This document shows positions 1-7,493 of a DNA stretch of 46,289 bases, one piece after another. This DNA is from Streptomyces adelaidensis. Its GTDB lineage: Bacteria > Actinomycetota > Actinomycetes > Streptomycetales > Streptomycetaceae. Below the pieces are notes generated by a model. That model saw only the letters and a program-made list of their open reading frames with translations, was not told where the DNA came from and searched no databases. The stretch lies in the NCBI RefSeq assembly GCF_016598475.1, contig NZ_JAEMUX010000074.1:1-46289 (forward strand), given 5' to 3'. Position 1 is the first letter of the stretch; the number at the start of each line of letters is the position of its first letter. The position numbers were made by a program, and so were the translations under genes.

Positions 1-2133
1 AAGCAGCGCCCCGGGCGGCACATCACCCGGCACCTCCACGTGATACTCGGCGGCGACCGCGTCGAAGTACGCATCAGCGGGCACACTCGCCCGCCCCAAC
101 ACCCCCCTGGCCACCACCGGAGCCTCCCCCGAAGCCCGGACCAGCGCCACCGGCAGCGCGCCGCCCGCACCGCCCACGTCACCGTCGCCCGCCGTCACCA
201 CCGTGTACCGGCTGAACACCCCGTCCGCCGTCTCCTTCACCGTGGCCCCGGCCACCACCGGAGCCCGCTCCAGGGCGGGCAGCACCGCGAACGACGGTTC
301 CGGGGCCGAGCTGTGGACACGCACCTCCGACGCGTGGGCGTCGAAGACGACCCCGCCGTCGGAGAGGACGAGCCGCTCCGCGCCCCAGGCCCGCCCTCGG
401 TAGACGGTACGGGCCGTCGCCGCGTCGAGGACGAGGAGACCGGCCCGGCCGCCGTCGGCCGTGTCGACCTCGACCAGCGCGTCCGTGCCGGCCCGCAGCC
501 CGGTCACCAGGATGCGGTCACCGACGGCCGCGACCTCCCCCGAAGGCGCCGAGACAGCGGCCACCGTGCGGGCGTCCAGGGCGAGTTCGGGGGCGATGCC
601 GTCCGTCGCTGCCAGGACCAGGACGGTACGGCCGCTGCCGTCGTCGACCGTGCAGACGGGCTGCGCGGTGGCCCAGTCGAGCCGTAGTCCGGTGATGTCG
701 AGCCGCAACGGCCAGCAGCAGTAGGCGCCTTGGGGAACCGTGACGGGGACGGTCGGCAGTGTCAGGGGTGGGGCGTCGGGAAACTCGACCGTGAAGGTCA
801 CGTCCGTGTGGTCGGGCAACGGCTCGTGCGGTTGGTGGTTGTTGACGAAGAGGAAGCCCGACCGGTCGTCGCCCCGCACGGCCCACCTCAGGGTCTCCCG
901 GTCGCCCTGGCCGGTCGGCCGCCGCTCCGGAAGGGCGGACTCCATGGGTGCGATCACATGGCCGAAGTCGGCCAGCAGCAGGTGCTGGAGGCGGAGTTCG
1001 TCGTACGAGGGCCGGTACTGGCCGTACTCGCCCAGCGGGGCCTGGAAGTCGTACGTGAGGGCCGGGAGGTCGTTGGGGTAGCCCGTGGCGTGGGACTCCT
1101 GGAGGGGAGTCAGCTCGCCGGGCGGGTTCGTGCCGCCGTGGAACATGTAGTAGCCCTGCCAGACGGAACCGCAGCCGATCTTGGTGAGCCCGAGGGCGCC
1201 GATGTCGGACGCGTCGACCTGCGGGCGGCGGTGGTAGGCGACCGCCATACCGCCGCCCAGCTCGCAGGTGGCCCAGGGGAATCGGTCGGCGAGGGCGTCG
1301 GGGTCGCCGCCGCGGACCGTCGTCGGTCTGAGGTCCGCGCCGATCCCCTCGTCGTCGCGCTGGTGGGTGAAGAAGAAGTGCTTGCGGCAGGTGTCGGGCC
1401 AGCCGCCGTCCGCCTCGGTCCAGAAGGTCTCGGGGTAGCCGCCGTACAGGGGCAGCAGTTCGTCGGGCGGCAGCTGGACGCCGCCCCAGGCGGTGGACGT
1501 CCACAGCGGGGCGGACAGGCCGGCCGCCTGGGCCGTCCGCTTCAGGGTGAGCAGATGGCCCGGCTGGTCGTACAGCTCGTTCTCGATCTGGATGGCGACG
1601 ATCGGGCCACCTTTGGACCGGTCCAAGTCGTGCAGTTGCGCGGCGATGGCCTCGTACCAGGTGCGTACGGGGGCGAGGTAGGCCGGGTCGTCGGTGCGCG
1701 GGGCGTCCGTGCGGGCCAGGACCCAGTCGGGGAGGCCGCCGTTACGGACCTCCGCGTGGACCCAGGGGCCGATCCGAGGGATGAAGTCCAGGCCGTGGCG
1801 GGCGCAGAGCTCGGCGAAGCGGCGCAGGTCGCGGTCGCCGTCGAAGCGGATACGGCCCTCGGTCTCCTCGTGGTGGATCCAGATGACGTACGCGGCGACG
1901 ACCGTCACCCCGCCCGCCTTCATCTTCAGCAGTTCCTCCTCCCACTCCCGGGCCGGGTAGCGGGTGTAGTGGAACTCGCCGGAGACGGGGAACCACGGAC
2001 GGCCTCCCCGGGTGAGCCAACGGCTGTTGACCTCGATGGGGTCGGGCACGCCCGGCGCGTCGGAGAACGGGAGGTGGCCGCGCAGCGGGGGTCCGCCGGG
2101 CGCCGGGAGGCGCAGCCGGTGCGGCGGCGTCAT
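1..2133 (-). CDS. Beta-galactosidase, GH35 family (3' end outside window)
   Basis: Likely cytoplasmic glycoside hydrolase that removes terminal beta-galactosyl residues. The frame is open from the ATG at 2133 to the window edge, giving 711 codons, so the C-terminus is missing. Visible GH35 signatures are IQIENELYD with acid/base Glu about residue 186, and CELGGGMAVAYHRRP with nucleophile Glu about residue 291; MFHGGTNPPG follows the catalytic barrel. The rest looks like beta-sandwich accessory domains. No signal peptide is seen. Its ATG shares one base with the stop of the upstream GH35 gene (TGATG), so the two are translationally coupled. The N-terminal half diverges from the neighbouring GH35, suggesting different substrates rather than a recent duplication. 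Family call is firm; exact substrate is not readable. Confidence 0.9.
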   Translation of the reverse strand, partial: MTPPHRLRLPAPGGPPLRGHLPFSDAPGVPDPIEVNSRWLTRGGRPWFPVSGEFHYTRYPAREWEEELLKMKAGGVTVVAAYVIWIHHEETEGRIRFDGDRDLRRFAELCARHGLDFIPRIGPWVHAEVRNGGLPDWVLARTDAPRTDDPAYLAPVRTWYEAIAAQLHDLDRSKGGPIVAIQIENELYDQPGHLLTLKRTAQAAGLSAPLWTSTAWGGVQLPPDELLPLYGGYPETFWTEADGGWPDTCRKHFFFTHQRDDEGIGADLRPTTVRGGDPDALADRFPWATCELGGGMAVAYHRRPQVDASDIGALGLTKIGCGSVWQGYYMFHGGTNPPGELTPLQESHATGYPNDLPALTYDFQAPLGEYGQYRPSYDELRLQHLLLADFGHVIAPMESALPERRPTGQGDRETLRWAVRGDDRSGFLFVNNHQPHEPLPDHTDVTFTVEFPDAPPLTLPTVPVTVPQGAYCCWPLRLDITGLRLDWATAQPVCTVDDGSGRTVLVLAATDGIAPELALDARTVAAVSAPSGEVAAVGDRILVTGLRAGTDALVEVDTADGGRAGLLVLDAATARTVYRGRAWGAERLVLSDGGVVFDAHASEVRVHSSAPEPSFAVLPALERAPVVAGATVKETADGVFSRYTVVTAGDGDVGGAGGALPVALVRASGEAPVVARGVLGRASVPADAYFDAVAAEYHVEVPGDVPPGALL

Positions 2134-3908
2134 CAGGGCTTCACCGGTCCCAGGTCGGGCGTGTCCGTGAACCGCGCGCGGGCGCCGGTGGTGGCGTTGA
2201 GTTCCAGCAGGACCAGGTCGTTGGCACCGGGGCGCAGGACGGGGGCGGGGACGTACAGGGTGCGTTGCGGGCCACGGTTCCAGTAGCGGCCGAGGTGGAA
2301 GCCGTTGATCCAGGCCTGGCCCTTGGTCCAGCCGGGCAGGGCGAGGAAGGTGTCGGCGGGGGCGCTGATGTCGAAGGTGCCGTGGTGGAAGGCGGGCACG
2401 GTGAGGGGGGTCGCCTCGGCCGGGGCGAAGGGGACCGTGGACACGTCGGCCAGCGGCAGCCGGTGGGTGTCCCAGCCGAGCAGCGCCGTGCCGTTGAAGG
2501 TGACCGGGCCGAGCAGGCCCTTGGCGGCGCCGATGCGCGGGCCGTAGTTGACGCCGCCCATGTTCTCGACCAGGACGTCGAGCGTGGCGCCGGGGTGCGG
2601 GACGCGCAACGGCAGGGTCTCGTCGTGGCGTTCGCGTTCCAGTACGCCGACGGGGGCGCCGTCCACGAAGACCTGGGCACGGTCGCCGACACCGCCGGTG
2701 AAGTGGAGCAGTCCGTCGCCCGCTTCGGGGAGCGTGGTGCGGTAGAGGGCGTAGCCGGAGCGCTGACCCAACTCCTCCATGGTGACGGGGTGTTCGGTGC
2801 GCACGGCCTGTCCACTGGCGCTGGTCGCGTACGGCAGCAGGGGCGCCCGGCGGTCCAACTCCACGGTGATTCCGGAGAGTTTGGGGGTGGGGGCCGGGGC
2901 CGGCTCGTCCGGGACGGGGGCGTGGCGGGCGATCACCTCGCGGAAGGCGTGGTACTTCGGGCCGGGGTCGCCGGACTCGGTGAGAGCGGCGTCGTAGTCG
3001 TAGGAGGTGACGATCGGCGCGTAGCACTGGTCGTGGTTGGCGCCGTTGGTGAAGCCGAAGTTGGTGCCGCCGTGGAACATGTAGATGTTGACGGAGGCAC
3101 CGGCGGCCAGCAGCTTGTCGAGGTCGGCGGCGGCGTCGGCCCCGTCGCGGACGTGGTGCTCCTCGCCCCAGTGGTCGAACCAGCCGATCCAGAACTCCGA
3201 GCACATCAGGGGCCCTTCGGACTGGTGGGCCCGCAGCGCCTTCAGGGACTCCTCGATCCGGCCGCCGAAGGTGGCGGTCGACAGGACCCCGGGCAGGCTC
3301 CCGGCGGCCAGGTGGTGGCCGGAGCCCGCCTGGTCACACGTGAACAGCAGCTCCTCGACACCGCGTGAACGCAGCGCCTCGTGCACGTGCTTGAGATACG
3401 CGGTGTCGTCGCCGTACGCCCCGTACTCGTTCTCCACCTGGACGGCGATGACAGGGCCGGCGTTCGCTGCCATGTACGGCAGCAGCGGAGGCAGCAGCAG
3501 GTCGAGATAGCCGTCGAGGGCGTCCGTGAAGCGGGGGTCGCTGGAGCGCAGCCGGATGTCCGGGTCCGAGGTGAGCCAGGAGGGCAGGCCGCCGCCGTCC
3601 CACTCGGCGCAGATGTACGGGCCGGGGCGCAGCAGCACATGCAGGCCCTCGGCGCGGGCGAGGCGCAGATAGCGCGGCAGGTCGAGGAGGCCGTCGAGGA
3701 CGAGGGCGCTGTCGGGGTCGGGCTGGTGGAGGTTCCAGGGGACGTACGTCTCCACGGTGTTGAGGCCCATCAGCCGGGCCTTGCGCAGCCGGTCGGCCCA
3801 CAGGTCGGGGTGGACGCGGAAGTAGTGCATCGCGCCGGAGATGATCCGGAACGGCTCACCGTGGAGGAGGAAACCATCGGACGACGTGGTCAGAGCGGGC
3901 GTGCGCAA
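2133..3908 (-). CDS. Beta-galactosidase, GH35 family
   Basis: A 591-residue GH35 enzyme that hydrolyses terminal beta-galactosides. The catalytic barrel occupies about residues 10-330: IISGAMHYFRVHP near 22-34, acid/base Glu161 in QVENEYG, nucleophile Glu238 in MCSEFW, and FHGGTNFGF after it. The remainder holds the galactose-binding-like beta domains (for example WINGFHLGRYWNRGPQ near the C-terminus). There is no signal peptide, so it probably acts on sugar imported by the adjacent MFS permease. It is the middle gene of a minus-strand unit: 60 bp after the permease stop and overlapping the next GH35 gene by one base. It is presumably controlled by the LacI-type operator upstream of the permease. 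Confidence 0.93.
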   Translation of the reverse strand: MRTPALTTSSDGFLLHGEPFRIISGAMHYFRVHPDLWADRLRKARLMGLNTVETYVPWNLHQPDPDSALVLDGLLDLPRYLRLARAEGLHVLLRPGPYICAEWDGGGLPSWLTSDPDIRLRSSDPRFTDALDGYLDLLLPPLLPYMAANAGPVIAVQVENEYGAYGDDTAYLKHVHEALRSRGVEELLFTCDQAGSGHHLAAGSLPGVLSTATFGGRIEESLKALRAHQSEGPLMCSEFWIGWFDHWGEEHHVRDGADAAADLDKLLAAGASVNIYMFHGGTNFGFTNGANHDQCYAPIVTSYDYDAALTESGDPGPKYHAFREVIARHAPVPDEPAPAPTPKLSGITVELDRRAPLLPYATSASGQAVRTEHPVTMEELGQRSGYALYRTTLPEAGDGLLHFTGGVGDRAQVFVDGAPVGVLERERHDETLPLRVPHPGATLDVLVENMGGVNYGPRIGAAKGLLGPVTFNGTALLGWDTHRLPLADVSTVPFAPAEATPLTVPAFHHGTFDISAPADTFLALPGWTKGQAWINGFHLGRYWNRGPQRTLYVPAPVLRPGANDLVLLELNATTGARARFTDTPDLGPVKP

Positions 3909-3968
3909 GGCTGTTTCCCTTCGACTCGGGCGTACGGGTAGCGGGGGGGGGACGAGGACGTAACTCGG

Positions 3969-5183
3969 TTACGGGGCAGACGAGTTGGATGTGGTGGCGC
4001 GGATCAGCCAGAGCGTGGCCAGCAGGCACAGTGCCGAGACCGCGCACAGCAGCAGCGGTACCGCGCGGACCCCGGACCACTCGATGGCCTTGCCCAGCGT
4101 CGGGCCGGCCGCCACTCCCCCGACCAGGGAGGCGGCGATGACGAGCGCTCCGGCCCGGCGGGCGCGGGGTGCGGCTTCGTTCAGCCAGGGCAGGCCGGTG
4201 GGGAAGATCGGGGCGATGAACAGACCGACTCCGGCGTAGGCGTACGGGGCGAGCCAGGGGACGGCGGCGAGCAGCAGGCAGACCGTCGTGCCGGCGCACG
4301 ACACGGCGATGATCGTCCCGGGGGAGTACCGGAGGGCGATCGGGGCGACCAGGAAACGGCCGACGGTCATCATCAGCCAGTACACGGAGGTGGCGGTCGC
4401 GGCGGCCCCGGCGCCGTATCCGACCGTCTCCAGGTGGGTGGGTTCCCAGCCGCCGACGCCGGCCTCGATGCCGACGTGCAGGACGTAGAGGGCGACGAAC
4501 ACCGCGAGCACCGAGCCCAGGCTGCGACCGAGGGCCGAGCCGCCGGCCTCCCCGCCGGAGGTGCCGGCGGCCGGCTGGGGCACCCGGTCACGTACGCCGC
4601 GCAGGCACAGCAGCAGCGGCAGGTTGGCGGCGGCGAAGGCGAGGAAGACCGCCGGGTAGTGCTCGGCGCCGACGGTGGCGATCACGGCGGGGCCGAGGAT
4701 CGCCCCGATGCCGAAGTGGGCGTTGAGGATGTTCAGCATCGCGGTCGAGCGGTGACCGAAGCCGACGGCGAAGAGCTGGTTGAGGCCGTAGTCGATGCCG
4801 CCGAATCCGAAGCCGGCGAGCAGGGCGGCGGCCAGGCAGCCGGGCCAGTTCGGCGCGAGCGCGAAGCCCGCCGCGCCGAGACCCATCAGCAGGTACGAGA
4901 GGCCGAGGATCCGCCGGTTGCCCATCCGCCCGTACAGCCGGTCGAAGAGCAGCACCCCCGCGACCCCGCCGGTGAAGTGGGCACTCAGCCCGAGCCCGGC
5001 GGCGGACGGCGACAGCCCGAACTCCTCACGGAAAGCCGGGATCGCGGGCCCGTAGAACGCCTGGAGCGCCCCGATGAGCATGAACCCGAAGCAGGACGCC
5101 ACCACGGCGGCCGGGCTGAAAACTCTTGCGCCCGAGGCCACTTGAAGGTGCTTCACCTCTTGCACGGTCGGCATGTCGGGCAT
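3969..5183 (-). CDS. MFS permease, probably sugar uptake (FucP-like)
   Basis: A 404-residue multi-pass transporter with about 12 hydrophobic segments and the loop DRLYGRMGNRRIL after the second or third helix, typical of MFS A-motif regions. I start at ATG 5183 (MPDMPTVQE) because GGTGGAG sits about 6 bases upstream; an in-frame GTG at 5195 would add MESR but has no better ribosome site. It heads a three-gene unit with two GH35 enzymes, so uptake of a galactoside or oligosaccharide is inferred from context. A promoter overlapped by a perfect palindrome lies directly upstream. Confidence 0.85.
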   Translation of the reverse strand: MPDMPTVQEVKHLQVASGARVFSPAAVVASCFGFMLIGALQAFYGPAIPAFREEFGLSPSAAGLGLSAHFTGGVAGVLLFDRLYGRMGNRRILGLSYLLMGLGAAGFALAPNWPGCLAAALLAGFGFGGIDYGLNQLFAVGFGHRSTAMLNILNAHFGIGAILGPAVIATVGAEHYPAVFLAFAAANLPLLLCLRGVRDRVPQPAAGTSGGEAGGSALGRSLGSVLAVFVALYVLHVGIEAGVGGWEPTHLETVGYGAGAAATATSVYWLMMTVGRFLVAPIALRYSPGTIIAVSCAGTTVCLLLAAVPWLAPYAYAGVGLFIAPIFPTGLPWLNEAAPRARRAGALVIAASLVGGVAAGPTLGKAIEWSGVRAVPLLLCAVSALCLLATLWLIRATTSNSSAP

Positions 5184-5216
5184 GCGGGACTCCACCTCGT
5201 CGCGGCCGGGACTTCG

Positions 5217-5247
5217 ATAATGTTACCGGTAACATGCCGACCGTCAA
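5217..5247 (-). promoter_or_regulatory. Promoter with LacI-type operator for the galactosidase operon
   Basis: Bases 5220-5235 form the perfect 16-bp palindrome ATGTTACCGGTAACAT, whose central CG is typical of LacI/GalR-family operators. Read on the minus strand, TTGACG (5247-5242) lies 16 bases upstream of TAACAT (5225-5220), or 19 upstream of CATTAT (5222-5217), so the palindrome covers the spacer and -10. The permease ATG is about 37 bases downstream. Repressor binding would block polymerase. The cognate regulator is not in the window on this side. Confidence 0.75.
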
Positions 5248-5337
5248 GGTTGTTGACGGGCTCTTGTGGGATGGGGCGGGGGGCGGGCCGATGCGCGCGA
5301 GCGGGGCGCGCGCGAGCGGGGCGCGTCGATGGGGCAC

Positions 5338-5464
5338 GTCGATCGTCATGACACCGGGGGCGGCCGGGCCGGTGCGCGTCGACGGGGCGCGAGGACGGGG
5401 CACATCGACCGCCATGCGCGCCGGCTGCGGCCGGAGCGCCGGGGCTCGGCCCGATGACCGGTCG
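5338..5464. repeat. Direct repeat, copy 1 (about 127 bp)
   Basis: Begins GTCGATCGTCATGACACCGG and ends CCGATGACCGGTCG. It is nearly identical to 5490-5625. The copies are offset by 152 bp and differ by a few substitutions and a roughly 9-base insertion in copy 2. Confidence 0.9.
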
Positions 5465-5489
5465 TCGACGGGGCGCGTCAACAGGTCGC

Positions 5490-5625
5490 GTCGATCGTCA
5501 TGACACCGGGGTCGGCCGGGGCGGCCGGGCCGGTGCGCGTCGACGGAGCGCGAGGACGGGGCACATCGACCGCCATGCGCGCCGGCTGCGGCCGGAGCGC
5601 CGGGGCTCGGCCCCATGACCGGTCG
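5490..5625. repeat. Direct repeat, copy 2 (about 136 bp)
   Basis: Second copy of the 5338-5464 block, carrying a short extra TCGGCCGGGG-like segment near its start. It contains internal self-complementary stretches such as GCGCGCCGGCTGCGGCC. Neither copy looks coding. Confidence 0.9.
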
Positions 5626-5864
5626 AACCCCGGCGCGTTCGTCTCGCGCCGGGCTTCCCTCGCGCCGGGTTTACCTCGCGCCGGTGTTCGACCGGATGTA
5701 CTCACGGACAGCCCGCGCACCTGTCGCACAGGCCCCGCCCGGCACCCTCCCCCCGGCCCGCACCCTCATCCGCCGCTCGCCCGCCGCCCTCAGCCCGCAC
5801 CGAACGGCCAGGCGCGCGGGCGCGCCCGGGAGCGGGCGCCGGGCGCGCCCGCGTCAGGGGCGGG

Positions 5865-7241
5865 TCAGCAGATGGTCTCGGTGCTGTTGACCAGGCGGTT
5901 GTTGCGGAAGGTGGTGTTCTCGCCGCAGGGGCTTTCCCGGATGGAGGAGTTGGTGACCGTGAGGTTCTGGACGGTGATGTCTCGGTTGTTGGCGAACTCC
6001 GAGCGGGCCGCGAGGCGGATCTCGCCGCCGCCGGAGACCGTGCCGCTCTGGGCCGCGAGGTTCACGTTGTAGCAGTTCTCGATCAGGATCGCGTTGTTGC
6101 CGGTGTTGGTGAGGTTGATCCGGTCGATCACCGCGCCGCCGCTCTCGGAGACACAGAAGACGCCGCGCCCGCCGCCGCGCGCGATCACCTCGCCGACCCG
6201 GATGTTGACCGGGTACGAACTGCCCACCCGGCCATTGCGGTTGGCCATCCGGAAGGCCGCGTAGCCGGTACCGGCGCCCGCGCCGTCCGCGTCCACCTTG
6301 GTGACCGTCGCGTTGATCGTCTGGTTGAGGAGCAGCCCGGACTCGCCGACATTGCGGGCGGTCACCGTCCCGACGGTGAGGCCGTCCACGCCGTACGTCT
6401 CGACCGCGTGACTGCTCGCGCCCGACACGTACACGTTGTCGATCCGGACGTTCCGGGTCCACTGGCTGGTGTCGCCCCGGTTGTCGATCCGGACGCCGAG
6501 GCCGCGCGAGAGACGCATGTCGAGCTGGCCGAGGACGACGTTCTGGACGTTGCGCAGGAAGATCCCGTACAGCGGGGTGCCGGTGAGGTTGAGATGCTGG
6601 ACCTCGATGTCCCGGGTGCCGCGGGAGTACACCGGGGCTTGGTCGCCGGAGCCCGTGCCGGTGACGTCGATCGTGCCGCAGACGTCGAGCACGGTGTAGC
6701 TGGGCAGCGAGACCCGGGAGCCGGCACCGATGGAGCCCGAGCCCCGGACCACGACCCGTTCCTTCGAGGTCCGGCCCGAGGTGAGGCTGTTGACGGCGGC
6801 CTGCATCGCCGCGCGCATGTCGGTACCGGTGTACGTGACGCTGCCACCCCGCCGGGCGGTCCAGGTACCGCCGCTGAGCACGGCCTCCGCCTGGTACGAG
6901 CCCTCGCCGCACGCCGCCGCGACCCGCGCAGGGGCAGCGGCGACCGGGGCGGCGACCAGCTCCGCCGGGGCCGCGTCCGCGGGGGCGGTCAGCGCGGCGG
7001 CCCCGGTGAGCAGGGCGGTCGCGCAGGCCGCGGTGACGAGTGCCCGCGTGCGGCGGACGGTGGAGGTCGCGGGGGTGGCGGTGGAGGTCGCGGGGGTGGC
7101 GGTGAAGGTCGCGGGGGCGACCTCATCCGTGGGCGCGACCGCGTCTGTGGGCGCGACCGCGTGCGTCGGCGCGACCACGTCCGTCGGCGCGACCGTCGAC
7201 GTGGCGGCGGAGCGGTGAGTTGCTGGTGCACTGCGTCGCAT
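5865..7241 (-). CDS. Secreted right-handed beta-helix protein (pectate-lyase-like fold)
   Basis: A 458-residue protein starting at ATG 7241, with GGAGAA 6-11 bases upstream. Residues 17-61 are a low-complexity tract of VAPTD-type and ATPATST-type repeats. Then come RRTR, a hydrophobic segment (about 67-85) and an AxA-type cleavage site near 88-91. The mature part has a CGEGSYQAEAVLSGGTW opening and then successive rungs (LDVCGTIDVTGTG, IEVQHLNLTGTPLYG, VRIDNVYVSG), the pattern of parallel beta-helix polysaccharide lyases and hydrolases. No catalytic residues can be assigned. A LacI-type operator lies about 210 bases upstream, consistent with carbohydrate-controlled expression. The long n-region before the signal helix is unusual. 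Confidence 0.8.
   Translation of the reverse strand: MRRSAPATHRSAATSTVAPTDVVAPTHAVAPTDAVAPTDEVAPATFTATPATSTATPATSTVRRTRALVTAACATALLTGAAALTAPADAAPAELVAAPVAAAPARVAAACGEGSYQAEAVLSGGTWTARRGGSVTYTGTDMRAAMQAAVNSLTSGRTSKERVVVRGSGSIGAGSRVSLPSYTVLDVCGTIDVTGTGSGDQAPVYSRGTRDIEVQHLNLTGTPLYGIFLRNVQNVVLGQLDMRLSRGLGVRIDNRGDTSQWTRNVRIDNVYVSGASSHAVETYGVDGLTVGTVTARNVGESGLLLNQTINATVTKVDADGAGAGTGYAAFRMANRNGRVGSSYPVNIRVGEVIARGGGRGVFCVSESGGAVIDRINLTNTGNNAILIENCYNVNLAAQSGTVSGGGEIRLAARSEFANNRDITVQNLTVTNSSIRESPCGENTTFRNNRLVNSTETIC
7059..7193 (-). repeat. Coding tandem repeats in the beta-helix pre-signal region
   Basis: Two adjacent tandem tracts: roughly 18-bp units encoding VAPTDx (about 7120-7193) and roughly 24-bp units encoding ATPATST-like residues (about 7059-7115). 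Both stay in frame. Confidence 0.8.
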
Positions 7242-7453
7242 CTCGGCTTCTCCTGTGGGGGGATCGGCGCGCCTGCCCCTTCGTCCGCCGTACGCCGCCC
7301 GCTCCTCGTCGAATCCGATTCGACCGAATCGACTCGCGATCGAGGGGCCCACGAGCCGGATGAGGGCTCATGACCTGGAGCGGCGTGGCTCCGCACGACA
7401 CCAGGGCGTACGCCGGTGATACGGGAGGCGCTTCATAGGGCGGGCCGCGAGTG

Positions 7454-7469
7454 TGGCAAGCGCTTTCCA
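7454..7469. promoter_or_regulatory. LacI-family operator-like palindrome
   Basis: TGGCAAGCGCTTTCCA is palindromic at 14 of 16 positions around a perfect AAGCGCTT core, the form bound by many LacI/GalR regulators of polysaccharide utilisation in Gram-positive bacteria. It lies 213 bases upstream of the beta-helix gene start and just beyond the 3' end of the monooxygenase gene. A role for the beta-helix gene is an inference from position. Confidence 0.55.
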
Positions 7470-7493
7470 CGGGCGTCAAGGGTCAGGAGCGCC

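Larger units (their letters stand above)
5236..5864. other. Non-coding stretch, repeat-rich
   Basis: About 630 bases separate the sugar-operon promoter from the stop of the beta-helix gene. Open frames here are artefacts of high GC and show no protein-like composition. The stretch holds a direct duplication (separate entries), shorter iterations of GTCGACGGGGCGCG, and three closely spaced TCGCGCCGG units around 5644-5690. No terminator with a T-tract is evident. Confidence 0.7.

Noticed and set aside
518..1504. Minus-strand open frame of 328 codons, rich in Arg, Pro and Gly
   Set aside because: It is an alternative frame of the partial GH35 gene, which is continuous from 2133 to the window edge.
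730..2286. Long plus-strand open frame of 518 codons opposite the GH35 genes
   Set aside because: The minus strand carries clear GH35 motifs here; the plus frame has composition typical of GC-rich antisense reading and no family motif.
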